DNA of 64,000 nt, taken from NCBI GenBank assembly GCA_036362985.1, contig JAYGXS010000007.1:10780558-10844557 (forward strand), given 5' to 3'. Made by a program: the position numbers and the translations under genes. The notes under the pieces were generated by a model. That model had not been told where the DNA came from, made no database searches, and saw only the letters and a list, made by a program, of their open reading frames with translations. The stretch is from Ligula intestinalis. Lineage: Eukaryota; Platyhelminthes; Cestoda; Diphyllobothriidea; Diphyllobothriidae. This document shows, piece by piece, positions 1-11,914 of this stretch. Each line of letters begins with the position of its first letter. Position 1 is the first letter of the stretch.

Positions 1-760
1 GATTTGAAATGTCGCTGAATTATAAGGTCAGCTTAAAAAGCATAGGAATAGCCGGCAGCTGAAGGAAGCATGCGGAGAATACGTTTAATAATGATAAATT
101 CTTTCTTGAGTAGTGCTGGAAAGGTTACTGGAGAGCAGTAAAGAATGAGAGGGAGGATACAAGCGTCTATAAAACGCCAGATGAGGGCTTGCGGAGTGCG
201 ATAAGAACGCAAGCGTTGGATATAATATAAAAGTTTTCGGATTTTAATAGAAAGGTCTTCAATATGAAGAGCAAATGAGAGTTTGGAAGCTATTGTTACA
301 CCAAGGTATCGGAAGGAGGATACCTTGTTGGGCAGAAAGTCGATGGCTTCAGGACTGGAGGAGGGTCGCAACCTGAAGATACTCTGGACTGACTTCCGCT
401 CATTAAGTAAAAGGCCATTTTCTGACGACCATGCTGTGACATGGTCCAATCCATCCTTCAGTGTTTGAAGATGGGTCTGGCTTTTGAGAGGATGGCCGAC
501 AACCATGTCGTCAGCATGTTTGACAAACAAACATGCGTTTGGAGATCGTAGGTCATCAATATGGAGGGAAAAAAGATGAGGGGATAATATAGACCCCTGC
601 AGAACTCCACAATTTTTGGGAAGGATCGTGGATTTTCGCTTCCCGCTCTGAACGAATTGGGTGCGGGAAGTAAAATAGTCCCGAAGCCAAGAGACGGCCC
701 AGCCAGGAGAGTCGCATGCAGATGGTCATGGCACAGAACAATCGGGGCCCTCAACCACTG
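1..760 (-). mobile_element. Non-LTR retrotransposon reverse transcriptase fragment, cut by window start
   Basis: The minus strand encodes the middle and C-terminal part of a non-LTR reverse transcriptase. Around 560-730 a frame reads through a thumb-type segment (SWLRDYFTSRTQFVQ) and CGVLQGSILSPHLFSLHIDDL, the usual G-x-x-QGS-x-L-x-P motif. It continues into HADDMVVG near 500-530, the catalytic xADD box with His in place of Tyr or Phe. A 165-codon open stretch (33-530) continues through the RT-connection region, including FRYLGVTI and LRSYRTPQALIWRFIDACILP. The fragment has frame breaks around 530-600. The remainder would lie left of the window. The family looks CR1/Jockey-like but I cannot assign a clade. 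It is almost certainly inactive. Confidence 0.8.
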
Positions 761-1430
761 ATCCTTTCAACCGACGTCTCTAGGAGACAGGCTACGGCGA
801 GGCACGGGGGAAAGCCAAACAAATACTGATGTCCCAGTTGCAGACAGTCTCAATGCAGAGCACAGCACGAAGGATGGTTGCCAGATTGCGGGTGCGGCGA
901 GCAGTTACAACCTAGAGACGTGAGCTATGCAGAGCCGCTCGAACTGGATTGGCAGATTAGGCCCGCGGACGACAGGAGCGGTATATAATGCGAGACAGGA
1001 GCCAGAGTATTCACTTTCTGTGAAGATGGATAGATTGATTGCACGGTTTTTTTGCCAACGAAAATTTGATCATTAAAATAAGTGTTCTTGTAAATTTTAC
1101 TTTTATAAACTTTACTTTTTTATCAATATTTCCTTTCCTTTGTATTGCTCGGACTGTGTACACCTGATCCTGTGTTACAGAAGGACGGGGCCTTCGCGCG
1201 CTGATCTGGGACCCAAACTAGGATTCTACCTAATTTTCTGAAAGCCCAGCAAAACCCCCAGAATAAAGAACCCAGGTTCCCGTGATATAGGCCGTCAGCG
1301 CAGTACCAGCAAACATGAAGCTTCAGGAAAAAAATCAGATCTGAGTCAAGAAGAAGGCTGTTCAAAGGCAGGAAAATAAAATCTATTTATTAATTTCGGC
1401 GTTAGGACACGTACAGGAGTTTACTGGTAG
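761..1430. other. Non-coding stretch, nothing supported
   Basis: No exon, RNA or recognisable element is visible. The reading frames here are short and show no family motif. The stretch separates the LINE fragment at the window start from a dispersed repeat copy. Confidence 0.5.
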
Positions 1431-1670
1431 ATATAGCAGGACCTACACAAAAAGAAACTACACTGGTGGGGCGTACACTTCAATCAATGACCCATGACAC
1501 AGGACCCTGTAAACCGCCACCGCCGCCACAACCCGATCGATATATCGATTGATTGGGTTCCCACCACAGGGCCAGACATCAATCAGTTGGGTGCTCGCCG
1601 TTTCGGTAGCGGAGTTGAACTCATGGTCTGTTTCATAGGTTTGGGCCACTAACTGCCCCCCTCGTTACAG
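1430..1670. repeat. Dispersed repeat with ATCGAT palindrome, copy 1
   Basis: The segment carries CGATCGATATATCGATTGAT followed by a diverged block that recurs near 51,330-51,530 and 62,050-62,290. This copy and the 51-kb copy also share a stretch like GAACTCATGGTCTGTTTCATAGG further on. No coding capacity is seen. I do not recognise the family. Confidence 0.5.
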
Positions 1671-2913
1671 ATGTTGCGACATCGCAAAAGCACAAAATGT
1701 ACAATTGCTCTTAATGCTTAAGGAGATTAACCCGAAAGGCGTATCTAAACGAAACGTCAACACAGTACGTAAATAACAGCAAGGATGAAAAATGAGGAGA
1801 GTTCAGGAATGGCGCTTTGTAGAAAGATGAGAGGCTGCACATCGAAGGTTCCTAGGCGGACGGTTGAGACGCCGGTTGTACTTTTCCTACCATCTTGTGA
1901 TTGTATGGGCACTAGATGTGAAAGGAAACGAAAAGCGATAAAACAAGTAATTTAATGTTGCTTCGTGCGAAAAGCCGCCTGCGTTTCCGTGCACGTGGCC
2001 TTGTGCACTGCCAATCACAGTTCGACACCGGAACCGCAGCCCAGAGCTGAAATTTGATTGGCCGGCTAAGACTCACATTCGTTCCACTCACACCTCCTAA
2101 AGCTGCCACGAATTAATCCCCGTACAATTTTCATTAATCACTATGAGGTCCTCCGAAGGGGACGCACTATGTAAGCGGCCAAAGGCTGCACGAATAATTA
2201 TGCAAACGTATCAAGTATATACAAAATATACAAAATGGACATAAGAAATCAAATTTGCCTGCACCCATTGCGGGAAATTTGATTAAATGCAGACGTAACG
2301 AAGAATTTAAAACCCTACTGGGGCGATCTTTTTTGTTAGTTCAACTTAAAACTGCGGCTAGAAGGCTTCGCATCCCGAGACTGTATGCCACTGGGCGCGA
2401 CCGGCCCTGACACAATGCTTTTTCGTAATCCCTGTTGGCCCTCGACAGCCTGAACTCCAAATAATACCAAACGAATCCCAGACAAGAGTTATCTATAAAA
2501 ACAGTGCTACTTATAGTTTGTCAATACTATTTTATAAGTCATACTTATTAAGCGTGCGTGTACAAATGGGCATGTAAGCACTAAGGTTTTCTAAGGCCTT
2601 GCCTACTACCTTATTACCCGATAAAATGAAATAAAAAAACTATCCTATCGGATGGCGTGCCAAAAGATCACTGCTTATGAATAATAAAGGTTCCATGCGC
2701 CTCGCAATGCCAGCAGACGAACAGGCAACTGGCAGAATGGAAGAGATCGTAGTTATTTTGCATAATTAAAATCGACCCAAACTGCTAATGGCATAATGTT
2801 CCTCCCAAATCATCCCAGAAGGGCACGTTCGCCCGGCCTCCTTATCCTCTGCACTATTCATGCCGCTAGTTAACTGAACACTCAATGCCGCCCTGCGATA
2901 GAGTAACCAATCA

Positions 2914-3093
<180 letters not shown>

Positions 3094-3308
3094 CTAAAAT
3101 GGAAGGTTCGAGGTCTTTCAAGAGGGCAAGGCATTTGACATCAAGTTGCTTCAACCGTAACCTGAGATCAGTCAAATAGCACACGTAAAAGTATTACTAC
3201 CCTTTTGTTAGTAACACATTTATATTACTTAATTATCTAATTCGGTGTACTAAGGGTAATAGGCATTGAATAGAAGCAGATGCGATCGCTGGAACAAGAA
3301 CTTTATTC

Positions 3309-3346
3309 GCTTGCGGTTTCGTATTCCACCACGGATTCATCACCAG
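3309..3346 (-). ncRNA. Hammerhead-ribozyme-like core, left end of Penelope element
   Basis: The minus strand reads GTGATGA, a short hairpin made from ATCC and GGAAT, then ACGAAAC. The Penelope-associated hammerhead consensus is CUGANGA, stem II, GAAAC. The first C of the core is changed, so self-cleavage is doubtful. It is the inverted partner of the motif at 4,868-4,905. Confidence 0.5.
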
Positions 3347-4867
3347 AGACAAGAACGAAAAAGGTTATTCACACACCCACATGGAATCGCAGTATTTATA
3401 GGATACAGTCACCATGCTACTGCATACCTATAACAATCAAGAGCTCTCCCCTATCGAGGATATTTTCCCGCTTGTGCGCTGATTGCTTGATGGTCGGAGC
3501 GGATCGTGACCCGCTGAAGTTTCAACACCCCTGTTAGACTTGGGTGTGAGACCGTAAATCTACTCCTACGAAGCACATGCGATTGAGGGAAGAATCACCT
3601 GGGACACGCCCACATCCTGCAGCTCTTGACGTTCTGCCACAGGACGCAGTTCATGCTGGACGGAACAATCTACGAGCAGGTGAAGTAAAGATTAATAGAT
3701 TTACTGACTTTGGAACTCATGACCGAAGCGGTCGTAAAACGGGTAGAGTCGCTGGTCTCTCACGATCACAGACCGAAACTCTGGGCGCGTTATGTGGATA
3801 ATACTTTTATTGTCCTCGAACGGGATAAAGTGCTCACTTTCAAAGAATGTCTCAGCAGCGTCCTTCGGGACATGTAATTTGCCATGGAGAAGGAGGAGGA
3901 AAAAAACAACCAGCTGATTTTTCATTATGTCCTCGTCCGTCGCAAATATTGTGGTGGCCTAAAGACCCGATGTTTAGGAAAGTAACAAATACGACGCAAA
4001 TACCGGAATTCATCAGCAACCACCCAAATCAACCACAAGCGCATTCGCGTTAGGACGCTTTATCGGCGTATTGCGTGCATTGCATTGAACCGGAAGACAA
4101 AGTTGTCGACGGGTGTTCAGAGAAAAAGGCTAGCTAGCTGTGACAAAATTGCAGCCTCCCAAAATTTCGGTGAAAGATTCTGCAATCAAAAACATATTGG
4201 AGGCCGTCGACTGCGTTCTCGCACCACTTAGAGTTGGAGTCACACACAGACCGGAGGCAACCATAAGGCATCAGGTAATACAGTCAAAAGATCCACTGTC
4301 AAGGCAAGAAAAATATGGAATCGTTTATAAGATTTTGTACAGTTACGGACAAAGCAACTAGGTCGAAGAAACTGGAAGACTTTTCAAGACGCGAATTGCC
4401 GAACACGTAGCAGCAGTACGGAGAAATGACACCAGTTATCAAGTCGCAGTTCATTCGACGAGTCCCGACCACTAATTCAAATTGGAGGAGACCGAAAACC
4501 TCACGAGAGGAAACAATCCTATAAGAAACGGGTTGTGACTCATTATTTGTGGGCCCCCGCATCTTTCAACGAGTGTATTGACCTCCCCAGTTCTGCCAAA
4601 GCAATTCCCCAATCGGGAACGCACAGGCAACCACGCCATCTAACGATGGCGCCAGAATACTGAGCAATCTTCACGCCCAAGTCCAGCACGTGTGATAGAA
4701 GGTCAGGTTACGATCCGCGCGCCTACCATCAAGCAATTAGCATAAAAGCGGACAAATATCCTCGGTACAGGAAACCGCTGACTGCTGTTGGCTGCAGTAG
4801 TATAGCGACCGTATCCAATATACACAGAAACCACCTGTACACGGATTACGCGTTTCTCCTATTGTCT

Positions 4868-4905
4868 CTGATGACGGATCCGCGACAGAATCCGAAACGT
4901 CAGGC
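4868..4905 (+). ncRNA. Hammerhead-ribozyme-like core, right end of Penelope element
   Basis: The plus strand reads CTGATGA, then GGAT and ATCC arms around a ten-base loop, then GAAACGTCAGG. This has every core block of the minimal hammerhead motif (CUGANGA...GAAA) with a perfect four-pair stem II, although one extra C precedes stem II. Known Penelope-like elements carry such ribozymes in their terminal repeats. Stem III would be very short, as in those elements. Confidence 0.6.
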
Positions 4906-5084
4906 AAAGAAAAGTATTGTCCCAAAGATGGCATCTGCTTTTTTCAATTCCATTCAGGCACCAACGTTTTCGCTTACATATGTATGCTACTCTATTACAA
5001 TAGTACAATTATGAATAACGTAAAAGATATGCATCGTAGCAGAGATATTGTAGCGAGGGGTATTGGACAGTAATTTAGGCTTAC

Positions 5085-5232
5085 GTGAAGAGCCTTTCTA
5101 TGAGCCTCCCACCAGTAGGGCCTCGGAGTTTTGCTTTTCGAATGAGCGTTCATGATAAATGAACGGCCAATCGGAACGCCTTTGAGGAATTTAATTCCAA
5201 GTTGTCGACCAAAAAGATCGATCACCGGCATC
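5085..5232 (-). CDS. DUF5522 (C1orf53-like) protein, copy 1, upstream exon
   Basis: This 148-bp minus-strand exon has an acceptor (CCATTGCAG) and a donor (GTAAGC). After one phase base it reads 49 codons starting MPVIDLFGRQLG and ending EAHRKALH. The first ATG may be the initiator or an internal Met. The 3' end is in phase 0 and joins directly to AHKTEY at 3,093, giving the H-x-K-A...Y-x-D-P spacing typical of DUF5522 proteins. The matching exon in copy 2 (11,767-11,914) has the same length, phase and splice sites. The conserved basic and hydrophobic N-terminal text is compatible with organelle targeting, but that is only a guess. The intron carries the Penelope-like insertion. Confidence 0.75.
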
Positions 5233-5529
5233 CTGCAATGGCAATAGAGTAAAATCACTTGCGTCTGGGTGCATGCAGAGTTATTTGTAAAAACAATACT
5301 ACTTACAGTTTGTAAATAATACCATAATGTGTAATATTTTAACCACAAAATACGAATGCACAATTATCGACGGAGCTAATAGTGCGCTTTTCATCTCCCT
5401 CTTTGAACTGCGAATTGGGTGCCTGTCTTCAACGTAGAAAATAGTCAGCATAGTAACTTATATATTTACTGTAGATAGCAAGCAGCTTTGCCTATAAACA
5501 TGAAATGCCTTTCCTGCAAAACAATTGAC

Positions 5530-5790
5530 GTCTGGACCGGAAAAAGGTAGTATATATCGATTTCCGCAAAACTTATGACCGCGTGACATCTCGACACATT
5601 TTGCATAAACTGAGTGACTTTAGCCGAAATCAACACGTATCTGTCCGAGAAGATAAATCAGATTAGTTATGTTATGCAAGGCTCTCTTCTCGGTCCCCTA
5701 CTCTTGAACCTTTACGTGAGTGACAGTCTTCGAGAAAACTAAACTGCGGTAGGATAATGTTTGCCGATAATGTAAGTCAACTGCAAGTAA
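5530..5790 (+). mobile_element. Non-LTR reverse transcriptase scrap
   Basis: Reading across frames gives VVYIDFRKTYDRVTSRHILHK at 5,547-5,610, QGSLLGPLLLNLYVSD near 5,675 and MFADN near 5,757. These are the successive RT boxes YIDF-x-KAFD, QGSVLGPLLF and FADD, with the last Asp replaced by Asn and the intervening sequence deleted. It is a short dead relic inside duplication copy 1 and has no counterpart in copy 2. Confidence 0.75.
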
Positions 5791-6429
5791 GGTGGTAAAG
5801 CAGACATTCTACATACCCCGAGACTACCTAACTAACTCCCTGTCCGGAATAAGAGGTGTACAGATGTTGTAACTGTTTTCCCCTGGGCACCGATAGTTCC
5901 CAGAGCTACGCGAAAACAACAAGGGAGTGGAATATTCTTATTGATTTATCAGACAGTGTTAGAATGTTAATACTGGAGGGAGTGTGTCATAACAACAATA
6001 TCAGATTCAGAAGGGGAGGCCCGTTCGCAGAAGCATTTTATTGGTATTCACAAGAACACACAGTCTACAGGAAAGGCCTGGCGAAGGGAAGAATTCAGAG
6101 TACAAAAATGAGAAGAAAGGGAGATAAAAGATAAGGCGTAAATGCAGCCTTTGATATTGGCAAATACCACCGGGTTTATAAGTCTACAAGAGTAGGAGAA
6201 AAAACAACCGATGAGCGATGCTCTGGGGTGGTCAAACACAAATGCTTATCCATTTTTACTTTGCCATCAATACTAGCGTGGAAATCTGCGCACATCCATC
6301 CGGGATTCGGACCGACGAACTTTCGCGACTAGAAGGTGGCTAAGGTCAGCACAAGAATCTAACGAATTCGGCAATAGGTGATAGTGTTCGTGGCGTACTC
6401 GATGCGAACCACCATTGATTGACGAGGGA

Positions 6430-7000
6430 GTGATGATGCCGACGGTGTTTTGGAAGCTCTCTACAGCATCAGACGCGGTGGCTTGGCAGAAAATTTAACC
6501 CGGCTAGGCGTGCCAAATACGCCTATATGGGCGATAGAACGGCTGGGGCCAGGGAATAGGGAGTGAGGTCAACAGCTCAACGCACTTTCCTCACTACAAT
6601 CTGAAGCACTTCAAAATAGCACTGTGCGCTAAAATCCGTGACAACAACGCTTACTAAGTGGCAGGATATCTCGCACCACGCGGTCAGTCCAGTGTGTGTT
6701 GTGTTACGTGCAGTGGCTGCCTGGTAGACTAAGAGTCAGGCTGCAATGGCTCCCTCTTAACGTAGTCTCAAGGGCATACCCACCCCAATTAGATGAGAGA
6801 CAAGCTTGACGGCACGCGAAGAGACAGCGCAGGACACACGAGTCACCACCACCATTTTCCAACCTGCAGTCATCATCTCTCTCTCTCTCTTTCCACCTCC
6901 ACCCCAGTTCACTGATTGGCTGCAGGCCACCGAGGACACACGACCTGGGAGCATAATTCAGCGGAGTTCACAGACTCACACACGCGCATTCACAACTCCT
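6430..7000. repeat. Unnamed dispersed repeat, copy A
   Basis: Diverged text shared with 21,725-22,020, 23,420-23,900, 25,885-26,010 and 63,380-63,870. Here it includes TTCACTGATTGGCTGCAGGC (6,908), which recurs near 63,393, and a CCAGTGTGTGTTGTGTTACG-like segment (6,690) that recurs near 25,918. It contains a short CT run at 6,876-6,890. No coding capacity is recognised. Confidence 0.5.
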
Positions 7001-7858
7001 TAACTGAGTAGAAGCTCATCGATCGAAAAACGTTTTGTGTGAGTGGCTAGCTCGTCACGTGAAATACTCGTATATGAGGCTGCTCGTCACCCGAGGTTCT
7101 ACTGTACTCGTTGTTAGGGGCAGGCCTAACGACCAGTTACTACGCTGTCTTGATTATTCATCCAACGGCGCACTATCAATCGGTACAAACCGCGTGAATG
7201 ATGAGATCGATTAAACCGCCGGCTATGATTGGTGTTCTGCGCCATCACTCTGTCCGGCCCGACAGGCAGTCAGAATGTTACCCGCCAAGGACACAATTTG
7301 ATTGGTCCAATCTTGTGTGCTTATACTAGGTCTGGAAAAATACTTCTACAGTTTGCACTCTTCTTGTTGTGTCCTTCCTCGGGGGCTCACTCAAGACGTT
7401 ATTCGGGAGTCACATCTTGGCTTTGGCTACGTATACAACATTCCCAAATAAAGCCTATGGTTAAAGGTACAAAAGAAAACGCAAGCATGTTAACATCATA
7501 CAGTCAGTGACCAGTCTTATCAAATATCAACTGAAATTCTGAAATGGCTTTTTAGGGAAGATTGCTTACATGGGGTTATAATACCTAGCACTGTGTGGGG
7601 TTTTTAACGCATTTCCTTTTGGCCGTTTGCAGAACCCACACCTCATTAAAAAATGGCTATCTAAGTAGTATGCATTTATTTGCACGAGTTTCACCGCCCT
7701 TATAAATTCACATTAGGTTATAGAAATAGCGCACAATACTGGTACTTCTTTTAGTCAATTGAAAACCTATAACGTCTTCTTTAAGATTTGTGCACGAAGA
7801 AATTCAATCTTTCCGTGTTAAAAAAGATTCTGACTATGCGATTTTCTGAGGTCTTACA
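7001..7858. other. Non-coding stretch, nothing supported
   Basis: A 93-codon plus-strand ORF at 7,229-7,510 has no family resemblance and no splice or promoter context. I see no RNA or repeat here that I can support. Confidence 0.4.
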
Positions 7859-8367
7859 ATGTCCATTTCAAACGCTCAAAAAGGCATCGCAGAAACTGGC
7901 CATAACTTTGATCTCCAAGGGGCGACCATCGTAGGCCGAGGAACCTCAAAAGCCGAAAGGCTGATACTCGAGGCAAGGTACTCAGATGCCAACTCAGTCA
8001 ACAGGCATCTGGACCTGCCAGCGGCCTACAAAGTATGGCGCCACTACGTTAGAAAGAGCCGGAACGAAGCCAAATTAAACGTACGAATGGCAAGCAAACA
8101 GGAAACCACAACGAACCGGCTGGAAGAGGAGGCAGCGTTACCAGGGCCCTCTACCGGGTGACAAGGCGGCATACTAATTGCTGTTCATGACCCCCAGCCC
8201 CGCGGACAGCTAATTCGCCTACACCAACAGCTAATTGACCTCCTCCTCCAACCCCCCTTTTTTTTGCTGTTTCTAATCCCTTGATAACCTGACGATTTCT
8301 GGCATTTGATTGGCCTTTGGCCACTATAAGTATCCTCGTTTTTGGTTGCTTTCTCATCTCTGAAGAT
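7859..8367 (+). mobile_element. Penelope-like element 3' end: GIY-YIG domain tail plus 3' region
   Basis: An open stretch of 100 codons reads AETGHNFDLQGATIVGRG, SKAERLILEARYS and NSVNRHLDLPAAYKVWRHY. This is the usual C-terminal end of the Penelope-type GIY-YIG endonuclease: S/T-GH...F...I-x-G-x-x-x-K-x-x-R-x-x-LEA, then N-x-NRH-x-D-x-P-x-Y. The following non-coding tail (8,110-8,367) matches 26,620-27,000 and so marks the element's 3' region. The 5' part, including all of the RT, is missing, as is usual for 5'-truncated copies. The assembly gap at 8,368 cuts the far end. Confidence 0.75.
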
Positions 8368-8377
8368 NNNNNNNNNN
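8368..8377. other. Assembly gap (10 N)
   Basis: Ten undetermined bases between the Penelope tail and a degenerate tandem-repeat field. The true gap length may differ, since a run of ten is often a placeholder. Confidence 1.
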
Positions 8378-8399
8378 TACTATTACTGACTGTATTGTA

Positions 8400-9900
8400 A
8401 GTTAGAAGTGACGCTGGTTAAAGTCAGCACAGGGACCATATGCCCCTCAATCTCAACAAAAATTGTAGTGGTAATAATGCTAGCACTAACGCCCCCATTT
8501 GTCAGCGGTGACGCTGATCAAGCCAGCGCTAGTGCTCATATTCCCTTGGTATCAACAAGGAGTATGAATCTGGATTTAAGCTATTTCGAATAATTACATG
8601 CTTAGTGCCCTGAGCACAGCAGTGTTTGTCTTGGTTTCCGCACTCTCAGCTCTATCCATCGAGCTGAACGGCCTAAGATACTGCTGCTATAGGTGCGTGC
8701 CTATGCTAAAAGTACCAATTTTATAATAATCATACTTACTTAGGCCAGCAGACAGTATACTATAAGTACTGCCTCTGTGTGCTTTTAAGTAGTAGCACCT
8801 AGTATGCACTCCCAATCTCTGAGGTAATAGTGATTAGCATTTGGATAATAATAGAGCGTTTGTAAAGTAATGCATAAGTCCTAACATGCTCTTATGTCGA
8901 GCAGTTTGCCGTCTATAGGCAACATTTAGGGCTACTAGAGTATATCTTTGTAGTAGTACGAATAGGGCAATATTAGTGATGCTGGTAGTATTAATGATAG
9001 TGGTGGTACTAGCACGCCAGGGCTTTCCTTGTTTTCGGCCCTCTCAACTCTATCCATCCGGCTGTGTTATCTTATTGTTAACGAGACTTTATTAATCAAT
9101 ATCACAGGTTCTACCAGGTCACATGGTGCTACAGTAGCATTTTGTGCTGTTACTACATCACTATTTACCCTTACCCACCCATAGTAGGTACCCAGGAATA
9201 TTAAAGGCACCCGGGTTTCCTAGTTCTACTACTGTAAATAGTGTTTATACTGCTGCTGCTGCTTCTAGCGACGTATCTAAATGATAGTAGTGCTGATAAT
9301 ATTTAGTCAGAAATGACATTGATTGGTGTCAGGTCTGGTAGCGTGTTCTCTTGATCTCACAGAAGAGTGTGGACCTAGATTTTTGCTATTCCCAGAAGAG
9401 CGGATGTTTGGAGCTCGGAGCACATCAGTGCTTTTCTTGGTTTTCTCCTAAGGTTACACTGCTAGAATTAAGATACTACTGTTAGAACTGCTAGTTCAAG
9501 TAATCATATTCGCTAAAAATTGTACGCACATCTATGAGATTTTACCCAGTGTGCAGTCTTAACTTATAAGGGGATATTAATAAGCTGAAGGTTAAAGAGA
9601 GGTATATGTAATAGAAGCTGAGGATCTAGCATGCATTTAGGTCGGAACAAAATGACATGAGCCATTTTTCAGGATACGTCTGTTAAAAGCGCTGTGCATA
9701 TGCTAAAAGTGTTAGTTAGAGATATCATACTCGCTAAAGCTAGTAAGTGGCAAGCTTCCGTGCAGCCTGTAAGTGCATGCAGAAGTGTTAACTTAGTATA
9801 CAGTCGTAACCTATATGGAGAGTTTAGAAGGCTGAAGAGTTAAAGGAACGTGTATTTACTAATGGCCCAATATCTACCATGCATTAATGATGGGAATGTG
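8400..9900. repeat. Degenerate tandem-repeat field, units of roughly 350-450 bp
   Basis: Motifs recur in order with heavy drift. The block CTCAACTCTATCCATCCGGC (9,043) matches CTCAGCTCTATCCATCGAGC (8,645). The block TCATATTCGCTAAAA (9,505) matches TCATACTCGCTAAAG (9,727) and TCATACTTACTTAGG (8,731). CTAGCATGCATTTA (9,627) matches CTACCATGCATTAA (9,874). Short AGT/GTA runs are scattered through it. There is no coding signal. Confidence 0.55.
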
Positions 9901-11423
9901 CACTTACGGGTGGTGTAGCCATTCAAAGTCATTTGATAAAGCTTTGTTTCGTTCGAGCGCCCAGATTGGTTTTTGAGCTATCAATATCTCCCGGTTTTGC
10001 ACGCGACAGTTCGGCCATCAGTTTTGATTTGGTCCAACTTATGTTCTACGCAGGCTGGTACAGCGACTTAAGCGTGAGTTAGGATTCTAGTGATAGTCGA
10101 CCTCCCGCAGCATCGACCGCACTCTCGCTTTTCTCATATGGGATGATAGTGCGTAGTCGGCAACCTGGGCCTGTTAGCCTGTACTCTAATCCCATCCCAG
10201 TAACACCCCCAATCGGAAAACCCACCTAAATATTTGCCCAGTGCCTCCGCCTATACCCTTGGTTTTGCAAATCAAGCCATCAAAATCGAAGTCTTAGTAC
10301 CGGAACGAAATTGTGCAATAATAAACGAATAAAATAGAGCCAGCTTTAATGTCGTCTTTGAAAATAATCTACACAAAACCTAACAAGCAAACTACTGCCG
10401 TGTGAAGAGCAAACGCAGCAGAAATATCACAGCAAGGAAGAAAAGTAGGGTGAGTTTAGGAATGGCACTTGGTAGAGGGAAGAGAGGAGCGAATACTGAG
10501 AGTTCCTAGGGGGCGGCCTTAGACTCTGTTTCATTTTTTGGTACATTCTTGTGATTGTAGGGACACTATATGAGGAAGAAAAAGAAATGCGATAAGGCAA
10601 AATTGAAGAATTCGATGTTGGTTTGATAGGTTCGTGAGAAAGGCTGCCTGCGTTTACACCCCATGTAGCCTTGAAAACTGCCAAGCACAGACCGTAGTCA
10701 TAACCGCGGCCTCGAGCCGAATTTCGATTAGCTGGCTTACACCAACTTTCGTCCTACTTGTGTGAAGATAAAATACCATAATTCAATCCACATTACTCGG
10801 CCTTCCTACGTCATTAAGATGCGGTCTCCCGGAACATTGAAGGTGGCTTACCATGTAAACTGTACAGACAAGGGTAATAAACTAGACATAATAAGTTCCC
10901 GCGAATAATTATACAAGCGCATCCAGTTTTGAAGATGCAGTATAAGAAATTAGCAAGGGAAATACATTTTGCATGCATCGTTCCTGTAAAATTCTCTTAA
11001 ATCCATGTGTAATGAAGAGTTTGAATACTTACTTGAACTTTCACCTCTTGGATTTAGTTAACGAAGGCGGCTAAAATCAGTTTTCCGTCCCGAGGCTGCA
11101 TGTCACTTCATGCGAATGTATACGACTCGGTATCGTGATCTCGCTCTGCTAAACCTTCCACTTTGAAAGCACAAAACTAGAAATTTCCATGCGACTGGTG
11201 AAAAAGCAACTTGCAGAACGGAAGGAAAACGTGGTTGTGTCGTGCAAGTAAATTCGACCGCTCTGCCAACGGATCAATGATCCTCCGGAAACCTCCCAGA
11301 AAGGCGCATGTGCCCAAATTACATGCATCTCATTTTTTCATACTGCCAAAGAACCGATTTTGCAATGGCATCTACAGTGTAAATATTTGCAAAATGTACT
11401 GCTTTCAAAAAGAAAAAGAATCA

Positions 11424-11612
<189 letters not shown>

Positions 11613-11766
11613 CTAACAAGAACGTACAAGTTGCTCATTCAAAATGCACATATACTACTAACTGTTTGTCAGTAACTGTTTTATATTTACGTACTGCTAC
11701 CAATTCTGACATGATAGTAAATCAGTCAACACGTGCAAGTGGTATTTCGCAGTATTGCAGGCTTAC

Positions 11767-11914
11767 GTCAAGAGCCTTCCTATGAGCCTCCCACCAGGGA
11801 GGCCTCTGGGTTTCGCTTTTCGAATTTGCATCCATGACGAAGTAACGGCCAATCGGAAAGGTCTTGAGAAATGTGATACTAAGTTGCCGACCCCACACAT
11901 CGATCACCGGCATC
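11767..11914 (-). CDS. DUF5522 (C1orf53-like) protein, copy 2, upstream exon
   Basis: This 148-bp exon lies between an acceptor (CCATTGCAG) and a donor (GTAAGC). After one phase base it reads 49 codons starting MPVIDVWGRQLS and ending EAHRKALD. It joins in phase 0 to [12 protein letters not shown] at 11,558. The paralogous exon at 5,085-5,232 has the same length and splice phase and differs mainly by conservative changes, which supports selection on the protein in both copies. Upstream exons, if any, were not identified. The first ATG, one base after the acceptor, could be the initiator behind a 5' untranslated exon. Confidence 0.8.

Larger units (their letters stand above)
3262..4955 (+). 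mobile_element. Penelope-like retroelement, internally deleted, with inverted hammerhead-bearing ends
   Basis: The plus strand carries Penelope-type RT remains: QFMLDGTIYEQVK near 3,648, then LVSHDHRPKLWARYVDN and TFIVLERDKVLTFKECL around 3,755-3,850 (YVDN in place of the usual YVDD), then FRKVTNTTQIPEFISNHP near 3,973. A GIY-YIG-type endonuclease remnant follows at 4,315-4,520 (GIVYKILYSYGQSN, then GRLFKTRIAEHVAAVRRNDT after a frameshift). The N-terminal half of the RT is missing. Both ends carry the same roughly 80-bp sequence in opposite orientation (GAAGCAGATGCGATC on the left, its reverse complement near 4,930 on the right), each with a hammerhead-like core. The element sits in the intron between the two DUF5522 exons of copy 1 and is absent from copy 2, so it inserted after the duplication or was lost from copy 2. 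Confidence 0.82.

Noticed and set aside
8400..9900. CRISPR-like array
   Set aside because: The units are hundreds of bases long and degenerate, and the genome is eukaryotic.
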